Assembly: GCF_900187455.1 (NCBI RefSeq)
Contig: NZ_FYDX01000011.1
Coordinates: forward strand, 1-64,000
Direction: 5' to 3'
Length of the DNA stretch: 64,000 nt
Source of the DNA: Pseudomonas sp. Irchel 3E13
GTDB taxonomy: Bacteria; Pseudomonadota; Gammaproteobacteria; Pseudomonadales; Pseudomonadaceae
The notes under the pieces are model-generated. The model was not told where the DNA came from, made no database searches, and saw only the letters and a list, made by a program, of their open reading frames with translations. Position 1 is the stretch's first letter. Each line of letters begins with the position of its first letter. A program made the position numbers and the translations under genes. This document shows positions 53,861-62,365 of this stretch, piece by piece.

Positions 53861-53886
53861 AAAAGGGGCCCCTGAAAAGGAGCCCC
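53861..53886 (-). terminator. terC terminator
   Basis: Minus-strand stem GGGGCTCC (53879-53886) with GGGGCCCC (53865-53872), one G-T pair, loop TTTTCA, followed by TTTTTT. It lies 28 bases past the terC stop. Confidence 0.85.
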
Positions 53887-53914
53887 AACTACAGCACGCA
53901 ACAGATTCGTTAAA

Positions 53915-54664
53915 TCAGCCCTCGCTGGCCTCACGCCGCTGGCGAGCCTTGCGCGAGAGAATGTTCAGCACCTCGATCGCAGTAGAGAACGCCATCGCCG
54001 CATACACGTAGCCTTTCGGAACGTGGGCGCCGAAGCCTTCGGCGATCAGGGTCATGCCGATCATGATGAGGAAGCCCAGGGCCAGCATCACCACGGTCGG
54101 GTTGTCATTGATGAACTTGGCCAGTGGATCGGCCGCTACCAACATCACGATCACGGCGCTGACCACGGCAATGATCATGATCGGCAAGTGCTCGGTCATG
54201 CCCACGGCGGTGATGATGCTGTCCACGGAGAAGACGATGTCCAGCACCAGGATCTGGCCAATGGCCGCTGCAAAACCCAGGGTAATGGTAGACGACGCCT
54301 TGGATTCTTCCTGGGCCCGTGGATCAACGCTTTCGTGGATTTCCTTGGTGGCTTTCCAGAGCAGGAACAGACCACCGGCGATCAGGATCATGTCCTTCCA
54401 CGAGAAGCTCTTGCCGAGGATGTCGATGACCGGCTCGGTCAACTGGACGATCCAGGCCACGGTGCTGAGCAGCGCCAGGCGCATCACCAACGCCATGCTG
54501 ATACCGATACGCCGCGCCTTGGAGCGGAATTCCTCAGGCAGCTTGTTGGTCAGGATCGAGATGAAGATCAGGTTGTCGATGCCGAGGACGATTTCCATGG
54601 CCACCAAAGTGGCCAGGGCAACCCAGGCGGTCGGGCTTGCGGCGAGTTCCAGCAGGTATTCCAT
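53915..54664 (-). CDS. TerC-family membrane protein
   Basis: A 249-residue polytopic membrane protein of the TerC/Alx superfamily, whose better-known members export manganese or assist membrane protein metalation. The acidic motifs EIVLGIDNLIF and DIVFSVDSIITAVGM, thought to bind metal, are both present. There is no CBS or CorC extension. A basic tail (ILSRKARQRRE) should be cytoplasmic. It is downstream of a small lipoprotein gene on the same strand with a 36-base gap, so the two are probably co-transcribed. Confidence 0.9.
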   Translation of the reverse strand: MEYLLELAASPTAWVALATLVAMEIVLGIDNLIFISILTNKLPEEFRSKARRIGISMALVMRLALLSTVAWIVQLTEPVIDILGKSFSWKDMILIAGGLFLLWKATKEIHESVDPRAQEESKASSTITLGFAAAIGQILVLDIVFSVDSIITAVGMTEHLPIMIIAVVSAVIVMLVAADPLAKFINDNPTVVMLALGFLIMIGMTLIAEGFGAHVPKGYVYAAMAFSTAIEVLNILSRKARQRREASEG

Positions 54665-54700
54665 GGATCAGATCCTGAATCGTTGTTGAGAAAAGGTAGA

Positions 54701-54937
54701 TCAGATTTCCTGACCGTCAGTGTCCTTGGTGTCTTCTTTCTTTTCCGGCTGTGTACCGGTGGCGTCGTTAAGCGCCTGCTGGGCGGCCTTGTTGGTGTCG
54801 TCAATGGCCTGTTTGGCCGACTCGGCAGCCTGGTTGAGCATCTGCTGGGCGGACTTTTCGGCCTGTTCGCAGCCGGTCATGGCGAACAGGGCCATTACAA
54901 GGACCAGGGGCGTACCGATGGATTTGAGGTCAAGCAT
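54701..54937 (-). CDS. small helical lipoprotein
   Basis: A 78-residue protein with a signal sequence and lipobox FAMTGC, then an amphipathic helix rich in Ala, Gln and Asp/Lys (AQQMLNQAAESAKQAIDDTN) and a charged tail. It resembles Lpp-like or stress-related coiled-coil lipoproteins. GGAGAAG precedes ATG at 54937; upstream in-frame codons to 54985 are not preferred. Divergent from nhaR. Confidence 0.7.
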   Translation of the reverse strand: MLDLKSIGTPLVLVMALFAMTGCEQAEKSAQQMLNQAAESAKQAIDDTNKAAQQALNDATGTQPEKKEDTKDTDGQEI

Positions 54938-55045
54938 GGGGTCTTCTCCGAAGTGTTTTCGCTGCCACAACAGATGGCACCGCAATGGCAGGGGATTCTA
55001 AATATCTTGATACATCAGGAAAATTCGTATTTTCAACGGTTATAC

Positions 55046-55060
55046 TTCGGTTTTTCCGAA
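55046..55060. promoter_or_regulatory. candidate NhaR operator
   Basis: A perfect interrupted palindrome, TTCGG-N5-CCGAA, containing T-N11-A, twelve bases before the nhaR start. The position suits autoregulation by a LysR-type protein. Confidence 0.4.
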
Positions 55061-55072
55061 TCGGGGATTGTC

Positions 55073-55978
55073 ATGCTCAATTACCGGCAACTGCATTACT
55101 TCTGGGTCGTGGCCAAGACCGGCAGCATCGTGCGTGCCTGCGAACAATTGAACCTGACCCCGCAGACCATCAGCGGGCAGATCAGCCTGCTGGAACAGAC
55201 CTACGGCATCGAGTTGTTCCGGCGGGTCGGGCGCCAGTTGGAGTTGACCGAAACCGGTCGCCAGGCCCTGTCCTACGCCGAGCCGATGTTCCAGATCGGC
55301 GGCGAGCTGGAAGCCATGCTGCGGGCGCAGCCCAACGAGCAGCAGGTGCTGTTTCGGGTTGGGGTGGCGGATGTGGTGCCCAAGTCGATCGTCTACCGGC
55401 TGATCGCGCCGACCATGGAGCTGACCGAGCCGCTGCGCATCAGTTGCCGTGAAGACAAACTGGAGCGACTGCTGGCCGACCTGGCGATCCAGCGCCTGGA
55501 CCTGGTGATCTCCGACAGCCCGATGCCCAGCCACCTGGATATCAAGGGCTACAGCCAGAAGCTCGGTGAGTGCGGTATCAGTTTCCTCGCCACGCCGGAG
55601 CTGGCAGCGCGTCTGCCGCTGCCCTTCCCCGCCTGCCTGCAACACGCGCCGTTGTTGATCCCCGGCCAGGAAACCATGGTGCGCAACCGCTTGCTGCGCT
55701 GGTTCGCCGAGCAGCAGTTGCAGCCGCGGATCGTCGGCGAGTTCGACGACAGCGCGTTGATGCAGGCTTTCGGCAAGTCCGGTAGCGGGATTTTCATTGC
55801 CCCCAGCGTGATCGCCGAGGAGGTCTGCCGGCAGTACGACGTCGAACTGATCGGCCAGACCGACGCGGTCACCGAGTCGTTCTATGCCATTTCGGTGGAG
55901 CGCAAGGTCAAACACCCCGGCATCGTCGCCATCACCGAGGGCGCGCGCCGCGAGCTGTTCAACTGGCCACTGGCTTGA
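55073..55978 (+). CDS. nhaR: LysR-family regulator NhaR-like
   Basis: A 301-residue LysR-type regulator very like NhaR: LNYRQLHYFWVVAKTGSI at the N terminus, HTH ACEQLNLTPQTISGQISLLE, and an effector domain to the end. E. coli NhaR activates Na+/H+ antiporter and osmotic stress genes. Here no nhaA is adjacent; the divergent genes are a lipoprotein and terC. The open frame continues far upstream antisense to terC, but ATG at 55073 starts the conserved protein. The last 20 bases overlap the convergent MFS gene. Confidence 0.88.
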   Translation: MLNYRQLHYFWVVAKTGSIVRACEQLNLTPQTISGQISLLEQTYGIELFRRVGRQLELTETGRQALSYAEPMFQIGGELEAMLRAQPNEQQVLFRVGVADVVPKSIVYRLIAPTMELTEPLRISCREDKLERLLADLAIQRLDLVISDSPMPSHLDIKGYSQKLGECGISFLATPELAARLPLPFPACLQHAPLLIPGQETMVRNRLLRWFAEQQLQPRIVGEFDDSALMQAFGKSGSGIFIAPSVIAEEVCRQYDVELIGQTDAVTESFYAISVERKVKHPGIVAITEGARRELFNWPLA

Positions 55979-57107
55979 AGCGCGTCAGCCACAGGGCCAG
56001 GGCCAACGCGAGGGCAATCAGTATCGCGGCGACATAGCCGACATCCGCCAGACCCAGGCGGTCGATCACCGCGCCGCCGATCAGCGCCCCAAGGCCGATG
56101 CCCAGGTTACCTCCGGCGATATTCAGCGAGGCGCCGAAGGCCGGCGCTTCGGGCGCGGCCTTGATCACCCGGACATGGCTGACCAGGAACAGCGCCGCCT
56201 GGGCCAGGCCCCAGAACGCCAGGGCCAGCACCAGCCCGACGCTGGACTGGATCGCCGGCACCACCGCCAGCAAGCCCACCACCAGCAAGGCGCAGAAGCC
56301 CGCCGAAGCCAGCAGCGGATGACGGTCCACCGCGCGCCCACCCAGGCTGTTGCCGATCAAACCCACCGCGCCGAAACCCATCAGGTACCAGCCAACCCGG
56401 TCGCCGTCGAAGCCGGCCAGGCGCTCCAGCAGGTCCGCCAGGTAGGTGTAGGCCGTGAACATGCCGCTGAACACCAGCACCGACAACAGCACATGCCCCT
56501 GCAGCAGCGGGCTGCGCAGCACCCGGAACTGCCCGCGCAGCGAGGTGGTTTCGCTCTGCCGTGGGGTGTGCGGCAGGTAGCGCCACAGCAGCAGCGCCTT
56601 GGCCAGCGATAACAGCGCCAGCGCGGCAAAGGCCACCCGCCAGCCCAGTGCATCGCCGAGCAAGGTGCCGAGGGGAATGCCGAAAACCGTGGCGCAGACC
56701 ACGCCAAAGCTGATCTTGCTGATCGCCCGTCCGGCGTAGGCCGGGCCGACGATATCCACCGCCGTTTCGCTGGCCAGCGCCCAGAACACCGGCAGGCCCA
56801 GCGCCGGCACCAGCCGCGCCACGGCCATCACGTAGTAGTCGGTGGCCAGCGCCGCCAGCCCGTTGGAGGCGGCAAACAGTAACAGCACGCCGACAAACAG
56901 CCGCTTGCGCTCGAAACGCGCGCACCAGGCGGTGAGAAAAGGTCCGCAGCAGGCCACAGTGAACGCGAACAGGGTCACCAGCAGGCCGGCCTGGGAAACG
57001 CTGACGTGCAGGTCCCGAGCGATTCCCGGCAGCAGGCCGATAATGAGGAATTCAGTGGTCAACACGGTGAAGCCGGCGGCGGCCAGCAACAGGATTGGCA
57101 GGAACAT
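55959..57107 (-). CDS. MFS transporter (DHA1 type)
   Basis: A 382-residue inner-membrane carrier with twelve predicted helices. TEFLIIGLLPGIARDLHVSV and GIPLGTLLGDALGWRVAF are typical of the AraJ/YdhP branch of the DHA1 drug/sugar exporters. The substrate is unknown. It ends inside the convergent nhaR gene. No dedicated regulator is adjacent except possibly NhaR. Confidence 0.87.
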   Translation of the reverse strand: MFLPILLLAAAGFTVLTTEFLIIGLLPGIARDLHVSVSQAGLLVTLFAFTVACCGPFLTAWCARFERKRLFVGVLLLFAASNGLAALATDYYVMAVARLVPALGLPVFWALASETAVDIVGPAYAGRAISKISFGVVCATVFGIPLGTLLGDALGWRVAFAALALLSLAKALLLWRYLPHTPRQSETTSLRGQFRVLRSPLLQGHVLLSVLVFSGMFTAYTYLADLLERLAGFDGDRVGWYLMGFGAVGLIGNSLGGRAVDRHPLLASAGFCALLVVGLLAVVPAIQSSVGLVLALAFWGLAQAALFLVSHVRVIKAAPEAPAFGASLNIAGGNLGIGLGALIGGAVIDRLGLADVGYVAAILIALALALALWLTRFKPVAS

Positions 57108-57320
57108 CCAGACTCCAGCGATGAGCGCATCGGCTCAAAAAGGTCGCGCATGGTAACAGTCACCGGCATGGCGACCTACCGTCGGACCGGGGGAAATGGG
57201 TGAGGTCGCGAGCTCTGTGATAGAGTTCCGCCCTTTTTTCGACCGGCGCCACCCGCCGCGTCGAGGCATTCCGTACCCGGGCGATCCCCGGGCCCTGAAC
57301 ACGATCGAGTCAGATTCGTT

Positions 57321-58529
57321 ATGTTGCCTGTTCTCAACCTGCTCAACCGCACCAGCCTGGTGCTGCAAATCCTCATCGGTCTGGTGGCCGGCATCGCCCT
57401 GGCGCTGCTCGCGCCGCAGGTGGCGGGCAACCTCGCCTTTATCGGCAAAGTGTTCGTCAGTGCGCTGAAGGCCGTGGCGCCGATCCTGGTGTTCATCCTG
57501 GTCATGGCGTCCATCGCCAACCACAAGCACGGCCAGCAGACCCATATCCGGCCCATCCTCGTGCTGTACCTGTTCGGCACCTTCGCCGCGGCGGTGGTCG
57601 CGGTGGCGGCGAGCATGCTGTTCCCGTCCACGCTGGTGCTGAGCACCGAAGGCGCGCAGATGAGCGCGCCCGGCGGCATCGCCGAAGTGCTCCAGGGCCT
57701 GCTGCTGAGCGCCGTGGACAACCCGGTCAACGCGCTGGTCACCGGCAATTTCATCGGCATCCTGGCCTGGGCCATCGGCCTCGGCATTGCCGTGCGGCAC
57801 GCTGGCCCGACCACCCGCACCGTGCTCGACGACCTGTCCAACGGCGTGACCCTGATCGTCCGTGTGGTGATCCGCTTTGCCCCGCTGGGCATCTTCGGTC
57901 TGGTCGCTTCGACCCTGGCCCAGTCCGGTCTCGGCACCCTGGTCGGCTACCTGCACCTGCTGGCGGTGCTGATCGGCTGCATGCTGTTCGTCGCCCTGGT
58001 GATGAACCCGCTGATCGTGTTCTGGAAAATCCGCCGCAACCCGTTCCCGCTGACCCTGCTGTGCCTGCGCGAGAGCGGCATCACCGCCTTCTTCACCCGC
58101 AGCTCGGCGGCGAACATTCCGGTCAACCTGGCCTTGAGCGAGAAGCTCGGCCTGCACGAAGACACCTACTCGGTGTCGATCCCGCTGGGCGCGACCATCA
58201 ACATGGCCGGCGCCGCGATCACCATCACCGTGCTGACCCTGGCGGCGGTACACACCTTGGGCATCGCCGTCGATCTGCCGACTGCCGTGCTGCTCAGCGT
58301 GGTCGCGGCGGTCTGCGCCTGCGGCGCCTCGGGCGTGGCCGGTGGCTCGCTGCTGCTGATCCCGCTGGCCTGCAGCCTGTTCGGCATCCCCAGCGAGATC
58401 GCCATGCAGGTGGTGGCGGTGGGCTTCATCATCGGCGTGCTGCAGGACTCGGCGGAAACCGCGCTCAACTCCTCCACCGACGTCCTGTTCACTGCGGCCG
58501 CCTGCGAAGCGGAAGCTCGCCGCGGCTGA
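57321..58529 (+). CDS. sstT: serine/threonine:Na+ symporter SstT
   Basis: A 402-residue member of the dicarboxylate/amino acid:cation symporter family importing serine and threonine with sodium. The re-entrant loop serine cluster FFTRSSAANIPVNL and NMAGAAITITVLTLAAVH are diagnostic of SstT. It is monocistronic, with a long hairpin after the stop. With rhtA at the left end, the window codes for both uptake and export of threonine-type amino acids. Confidence 0.93.
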   Translation: MLPVLNLLNRTSLVLQILIGLVAGIALALLAPQVAGNLAFIGKVFVSALKAVAPILVFILVMASIANHKHGQQTHIRPILVLYLFGTFAAAVVAVAASMLFPSTLVLSTEGAQMSAPGGIAEVLQGLLLSAVDNPVNALVTGNFIGILAWAIGLGIAVRHAGPTTRTVLDDLSNGVTLIVRVVIRFAPLGIFGLVASTLAQSGLGTLVGYLHLLAVLIGCMLFVALVMNPLIVFWKIRRNPFPLTLLCLRESGITAFFTRSSAANIPVNLALSEKLGLHEDTYSVSIPLGATINMAGAAITITVLTLAAVHTLGIAVDLPTAVLLSVVAAVCACGASGVAGGSLLLIPLACSLFGIPSEIAMQVVAVGFIIGVLQDSAETALNSSTDVLFTAAACEAEARRG

Positions 58530-58537
58530 TGCCATCA

Positions 58538-58564
58538 CGACCGGTGGCATCGTGCCGCCGGTCG
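58538..58564 (+). terminator. hairpin after sstT
   Basis: A 12-bp stem (58538-58549 with 58553-58564, one T-G pair) and three-base loop, nine bases after the sstT stop. It is followed by a weak T-rich stretch, so it is a probable intrinsic terminator. Confidence 0.55.
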
Positions 58565-58623
58565 CTTGTGTTAACCCTGTCACAGCCCTAGGCTAGGGGC
58601 TTTCCATGCACAGAGACAGGGTC

Positions 58624-59268
58624 ATGTCCGAAGAGCAAGAATCCCCCGCCACTGCCCGCTTCAACGCCACTGAAATCCGCGTCCTGGGCTCGCTTATCGA
58701 AAAGCAGGCGAGCAACCCGGAAACCTATCCCCTGACCCTCAACGCGCTGATGCTGGCCTGCAACCAGAAAACCAGCCGCGAACCCGTAATGAACCTCGCC
58801 CAGGGCCAGATTGGCCAAAGCCTGCGTGCCCTTGAAGGCCAGGGCCTGGTCCGCCTGCAGATGGGCAGCCGCGCCGACCGCTGGGAACAGCGCGTGGACA
58901 AGGCGCTGGAACTGGTGCCGGCGCAGTTGATCCTGATGGGCCTGATGTTCCTGCGCGGGCCGCAGACCATCAACGAACTGCTGACCCGCAGCCAGCGCAT
59001 GCATGACTTCGACGACAACGACCAGGTGCTGCACCAGCTCGACCGCCTGATCGCCCGCGGCTATGCCTTGCACCTGCCGCGTCAGGCGGGCCAGCGGGAA
59101 GACCGCTACACCCACGCGCTGGGCGACCCGGCGGAAATCGAGGCGATTCTCGCCGCGCGCCAGCAAGGGCCGGGGGAACGCGGGGTCAGTGGCGTGTCGG
59201 CTGAGCGGATCGAGGCGCTGGAGGCGCGGATTGCGGCGTTGGAAGAGCGTTTGGCGCTGCTCGAATAA
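58624..59268 (+). CDS. YceH family protein (DUF480)
   Basis: A 214-residue soluble protein of the YceH/DUF480 family: two winged-helix domains (LGSLIEKQASNPETYPLTLN; LILMGLMFLRGPQTINELLTRS) and a C-terminal coiled coil (IEALEARIAALEERL). The role is not established, though winged helices imply nucleic-acid or protein binding. ATG at 58624 has a good purine-rich site; the frame is open six codons earlier. Confidence 0.87.
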   Translation: MSEEQESPATARFNATEIRVLGSLIEKQASNPETYPLTLNALMLACNQKTSREPVMNLAQGQIGQSLRALEGQGLVRLQMGSRADRWEQRVDKALELVPAQLILMGLMFLRGPQTINELLTRSQRMHDFDDNDQVLHQLDRLIARGYALHLPRQAGQREDRYTHALGDPAEIEAILAARQQGPGERGVSGVSAERIEALEARIAALEERLALLE

Positions 59269-59343
59269 GCCAGCGCTTCAAGGGCCTTATCGCTGCGGTT
59301 CGGCGCCCAGACACGCCAGCGATGAGGCCGGCAGGCACCACAC

Positions 59344-60156
59344 TCAACCCCGAGCGAACGCCACCGCCTTCGCCACCTGCTCCGCCGTCGGCCGCACTCC
59401 GGTGTAGAGCACGAACTGCTCCAGCGCCTGCAAGGCGATCACTTCCAGCCCGGTAATCACCGCTTTGCCGCGCGCCTCGGCCGCAGCGATCAGCGGCGTG
59501 CGCGCCGGCATCGCCACCACGTCGAACACCGTCCGCGCCGCGTCGATGGCCTCAGGGTCGAACGACAACGCCTCCGCCTCCGCACCGCCGGCCATGCCGA
59601 TGGGCGTCACGTTGACCAGCAGCGTCGGTCGAAGCTCGTCCAGCTCAGCCCGCCATTCATAACCGCAGTTCTGCGCCAGGCTCCGGCCCGCCGCTTCGTT
59701 GCGGGCAATCACGGTGCCGCGCGTAAAGCCGGCATCACGAAATGCACTGGCCACCGCCTTGGCCATGCCGCCACTGCCACGCAGGGCAAACGGCTGCGCC
59801 GGGTCAAGCCGGTGCTGTTCGATCAACTGGCGCACCGCCAGGTAGTCGGTGTTGTAGGCCTTGAGGTGGCCGTTGCTGTTGACGAGGGTGTTGATGGAAT
59901 CGATGGCCGCGGCGGATGGGTCCAGCTCGTCCACCAGGGCAATGCAGGCTTCCTTGAACGGCATCGACACGCCGCAGCCGCGGATGCCCAGGGCGCGGAT
60001 GCCACCGATGGCGGCCGGCAGATCAGCGGTGGTCATGGCCTTGTAGTAGTAATCCAGCCCCAGTTGCTCATACAGGTGATTGTGGAAGCGCACGCCGAAG
60101 GTGCCGGGGCGGCCGGCGAGGGAAATACACAGGATGGTGTCTTTGCTGGGGGTCAT
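59344..60156 (-). CDS. shikimate dehydrogenase-like protein (AroE paralogue)
   Basis: A 270-residue AroE-fold enzyme. The NAD(P) loop RGSGGMAKAVA and the catalytic pair (Lys in GVSMPFKEA, Asp in AYNTDYLAV) are kept. The N-terminal shikimate carboxylate-binding motif (SxS in HSKSP of AroE) is replaced by AGRPGTFGVRFHN, so the substrate probably differs from shikimate. It may be a quinate, aminoshikimate or other accessory dehydrogenase. AGGAG precedes ATG at 60156. No aromatic pathway genes are nearby. Confidence 0.85.
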   Translation of the reverse strand: MTPSKDTILCISLAGRPGTFGVRFHNHLYEQLGLDYYYKAMTTADLPAAIGGIRALGIRGCGVSMPFKEACIALVDELDPSAAAIDSINTLVNSNGHLKAYNTDYLAVRQLIEQHRLDPAQPFALRGSGGMAKAVASAFRDAGFTRGTVIARNEAAGRSLAQNCGYEWRAELDELRPTLLVNVTPIGMAGGAEAEALSFDPEAIDAARTVFDVVAMPARTPLIAAAEARGKAVITGLEVIALQALEQFVLYTGVRPTAEQVAKAVAFARG

Positions 60157-60329
60157 GAACGGACTCCTGGAAACGGCGAAAGGCACAGTATGCCCAACCT
60201 CGCCGCAGACCGTTGATCGGCCCTTACATAACCTTTACTCAGCCCCCCGCAACTCCGCTCCCGGCCGCGGTCATAGTGATATCCCCGGCCCGTCTTTCCG
60301 GTCGGGGTAACGCCCTGCGAGGAATCAAC

Positions 60330-60683
60330 ATGAACCGTCATATCCCCGGTATCGCCCTGCTGATCGGCGCCCTGGCCCTGTCCGGACAAGCCTCCGCCCA
60401 TGGCGGCGGTGGCTGGCAAGGTGCGGGCCCTATACTCGGCGCGGCCGTAGTGGGTGCCGTGGTCGGCGCCGCCGTTTCCGGTGGTCACGACCGTACTGTG
60501 GTCGTCGAACGTGCCCCGGCGTATTACCCGCCGCAGCCCGTGTATTACCAACCGCCGCCGCCACCGCCGGTGTATTACCAGCCCTATCCGGTCGTGGAAC
60601 GCTATGTACCGGTGCCGCCGCCGTATTACCGCGAACGCTACTACGGCCCGCCGCCCGTCTATTACGGCCACCCGCGCTGGTAG
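60330..60683 (+). CDS. secreted Tyr/Pro-rich protein
   Basis: A 117-residue protein with a clear signal peptide (ALLIGALALSGQASA, cleavage near residue 24). A Gly/Ala/Val-rich hydrophobic segment (GAAVVGAVVGAAVSGG) follows, then a tail of repeated PVYYQP, PPPP and YYG motifs. Such proteins are common in Pseudomonas and are predicted to sit in the periplasm or outer membrane; function unknown. GAGGAA precedes the ATG, and upstream open codons to 60213 are not used. Confidence 0.75.
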   Translation: MNRHIPGIALLIGALALSGQASAHGGGGWQGAGPILGAAVVGAVVGAAVSGGHDRTVVVERAPAYYPPQPVYYQPPPPPPVYYQPYPVVERYVPVPPPYYRERYYGPPPVYYGHPRW

Positions 60684-60778
60684 TGGGTTTTATCAATGAA
60701 CACTATTGAGAACACTGATTTCTCGCTGGCCGGATCCACACGTAAGGTACGCGCCATGACCCAAAGGGAGCACTCACC

Positions 60779-60961
60779 ATGGCCAGTATCAGCATCATGT
60801 CCGTTATCGGTAGCGCGGTTCCGCCGGCGCTGAGGGAATTGGGGCTGCTGGCCTGCTGGTACCTGATACGTGACGGCGAGAAGATCGGCGGCCCGATCAC
60901 CTCGCTCACCGATGCCGAGGCGCTTGCTCAGCGTATTGCCGGCGAAGGCTTCAGAGCCTGA
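60779..60961 (+). CDS. small conserved hypothetical protein
   Basis: A 60-residue protein: a short hydrophobic N-terminal half (ISIMSVIGSAVPPALRELG), then CWYLIRDGEKIGGP and a helix DAEALAQRIAGEG. GGGAG precedes the ATG and an intrinsic terminator follows, which supports a real gene. Function unknown. Confidence 0.6.
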   Translation: MASISIMSVIGSAVPPALRELGLLACWYLIRDGEKIGGPITSLTDAEALAQRIAGEGFRA

Positions 60962-61006
60962 GGTCAACCTTCTTTCCCTTGTGCGTTTGCTCCGCACACC
61001 TCCCTT

Positions 61007-61033
61007 GCCCCGCCTTCTTGGCGGGGCTTTTTA
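61007..61033 (+). terminator. intrinsic terminator
   Basis: Stem GCCCCGCC (61007-61014) with GGCGGGGC (61020-61027), five-base loop, then TTTTTA. It ends the small protein gene at 60961. Confidence 0.9.
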
Positions 61034-61079
61034 TTTGCGGCAGGATAGCGGCCCGCTTTCAGGATGAAGGAACTTCGGC

Positions 61080-61409
61080 GTGGAGATCGCCAGCAATCTG
61101 CTATTTACCGCTGTATTCATTGGCGCCCTCGGCGTCACCGGTTATATCAGCGCCCGACGGATACGCGAGCGCCAGCGCAGTGTCGCGGACGAATTCGCGG
61201 CGGCGCTGAAGCGCCAGGGCGTCGGTGACCACGAAATCCTCCAGGAACAGATCACCCCCGCCAGTCTGATGGAACTGCTGCAAGTGCGACGGATCCTGCG
61301 CGACAGCCAAGGCAATCACTACCTCTACATCCACATCAGCGACAGCCCCGGCGTGCTTCGCCCACTGACCCGGGAGCGGGCAATGCTGTCCATGGGTAAA
61401 ACGCTTTAG
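61080..61409 (+). CDS. hypothetical membrane-anchored protein
   Basis: A 109-residue protein starting with GTG, with AAGGA nine bases upstream. One N-terminal transmembrane helix (NLLFTAVFIGALGVTGYI) precedes a basic linker (ARRIRERQRS) and a cytoplasmic domain containing LMELLQVRRILRDSQGNHYLYIHI. No known motif. It ends three bases before the end of the convergent methyltransferase gene. Confidence 0.6.
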   Translation: MEIASNLLFTAVFIGALGVTGYISARRIRERQRSVADEFAAALKRQGVGDHEILQEQITPASLMELLQVRRILRDSQGNHYLYIHISDSPGVLRPLTRERAMLSMGKTL

Positions 61410-61411
61410 GT

Positions 61412-62365
61412 TCAACCGCGGCGGGTCACCGTCAGGGCCACCGCGGCGATACGCTCGACCCGCTCGTAGCCAGGCTCCAGCAGTTGCTCGCCAAACACGT
61501 CCGGGTCGATTTCCTCGTAGAACCAGGCCCATTGCGGCGCGTCGAGGGTGTCGCGCAGCGCCGCCAGGAACGGGTCGCTGCCGTCGACCATGGCCACGCC
61601 GGTATACAACACCAGGCTGCCGCCCGGACTCAGGCGCTCAAGCGACTCGCGGACCATGCGCACCGACAACCCCTCGCCAAACGTCCCGCCACCATGGCGA
61701 TACGTGCGCTTGCGGGCATCGAGCATGTATGGCGGGTTGGCGACGATCAGGTCGAAGCTGCCATTGACGCCCTCCAGCACATCGCTGTAATCCACCACGA
61801 CATTGCCCAACTCGGCCAACGCCACATTGATCGCGGCGTAGCGCAGCGCCAGCGGGTTGATGTCCAGCGCGCTGACCTGAGCATGGCGCCGCGCCCGGGC
61901 GATCAGCAGCGCACCGATGCCCGTGCCGCAGCCGATTTCCACCGCTTGCTCGATCGGCGCGCAACTGTCGCGCAGGTGCGCCTCCACCACACGGGCGAAG
62001 CGGTAACTGTCCGGGCCGAAAAACACCGCGTCAGCGGTGTCGGTGGGAAAGCCCGAATGCACCAGCAGCAAGCCATCGACGGTCGACCAGCGCACCTGGC
62101 TGCGCAGAGTCTGGTCGCTGGTGCTGATGATTCCGGCCTGGCGCATGTGCTCCAGTTCATCCGGCGACAGCAGCGAGGCTTCGAACGGCCGGTTCCAGCC
62201 GAACACTTCGCGCATCGTCCGGGCCGGCAGTTGCTCGACGCGCCCGCTGTAGCGCTGGTGGGTCAGTGGCGTGGCGCAGATAAAACGATAGCCATCGGCG
62301 TGCAGACGACGCCCCAGGTGCAGCAGGGCCTCATCAGTTTGACGTTGCTCATCGGTCAGTTGCAT
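61412..62365 (-). CDS. class I SAM-dependent methyltransferase (NPPY type)
   Basis: A 317-residue methyltransferase. The SAM loop EIGCGTGIGALLIAR (about residue 144) and the NPPY motif in VANPPYML (about residue 210) place it with N-methyltransferases acting on glutamine or adenine amino groups (HemK/RlmF-like). The N-terminal ~130 residues are a separate recognition domain. Its start overlaps by 17 bases the end of the diiron-type enzyme gene upstream, so the two are translationally coupled and may modify one product in sequence. Confidence 0.83.
   Translation of the reverse strand: MQLTDEQRQTDEALLHLGRRLHADGYRFICATPLTHQRYSGRVEQLPARTMREVFGWNRPFEASLLSPDELEHMRQAGIISTSDQTLRSQVRWSTVDGLLLVHSGFPTDTADAVFFGPDSYRFARVVEAHLRDSCAPIEQAVEIGCGTGIGALLIARARRHAQVSALDINPLALRYAAINVALAELGNVVVDYSDVLEGVNGSFDLIVANPPYMLDARKRTYRHGGGTFGEGLSVRMVRESLERLSPGGSLVLYTGVAMVDGSDPFLAALRDTLDAPQWAWFYEEIDPDVFGEQLLEPGYERVERIAAVALTVTRRG

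Noticed and set aside
53560..53888. Short frames on both strands inside the large palindrome
   Set aside because: They encode nearly the same peptide on the two strands simply because the DNA is an inverted repeat; no ribosome-binding site.
54023..55072. A 350-codon N-terminal extension of nhaR
   Set aside because: The extension lies antisense to terC and a lipoprotein gene and has no family similarity; NhaR proteins begin at the ATG at 55073.
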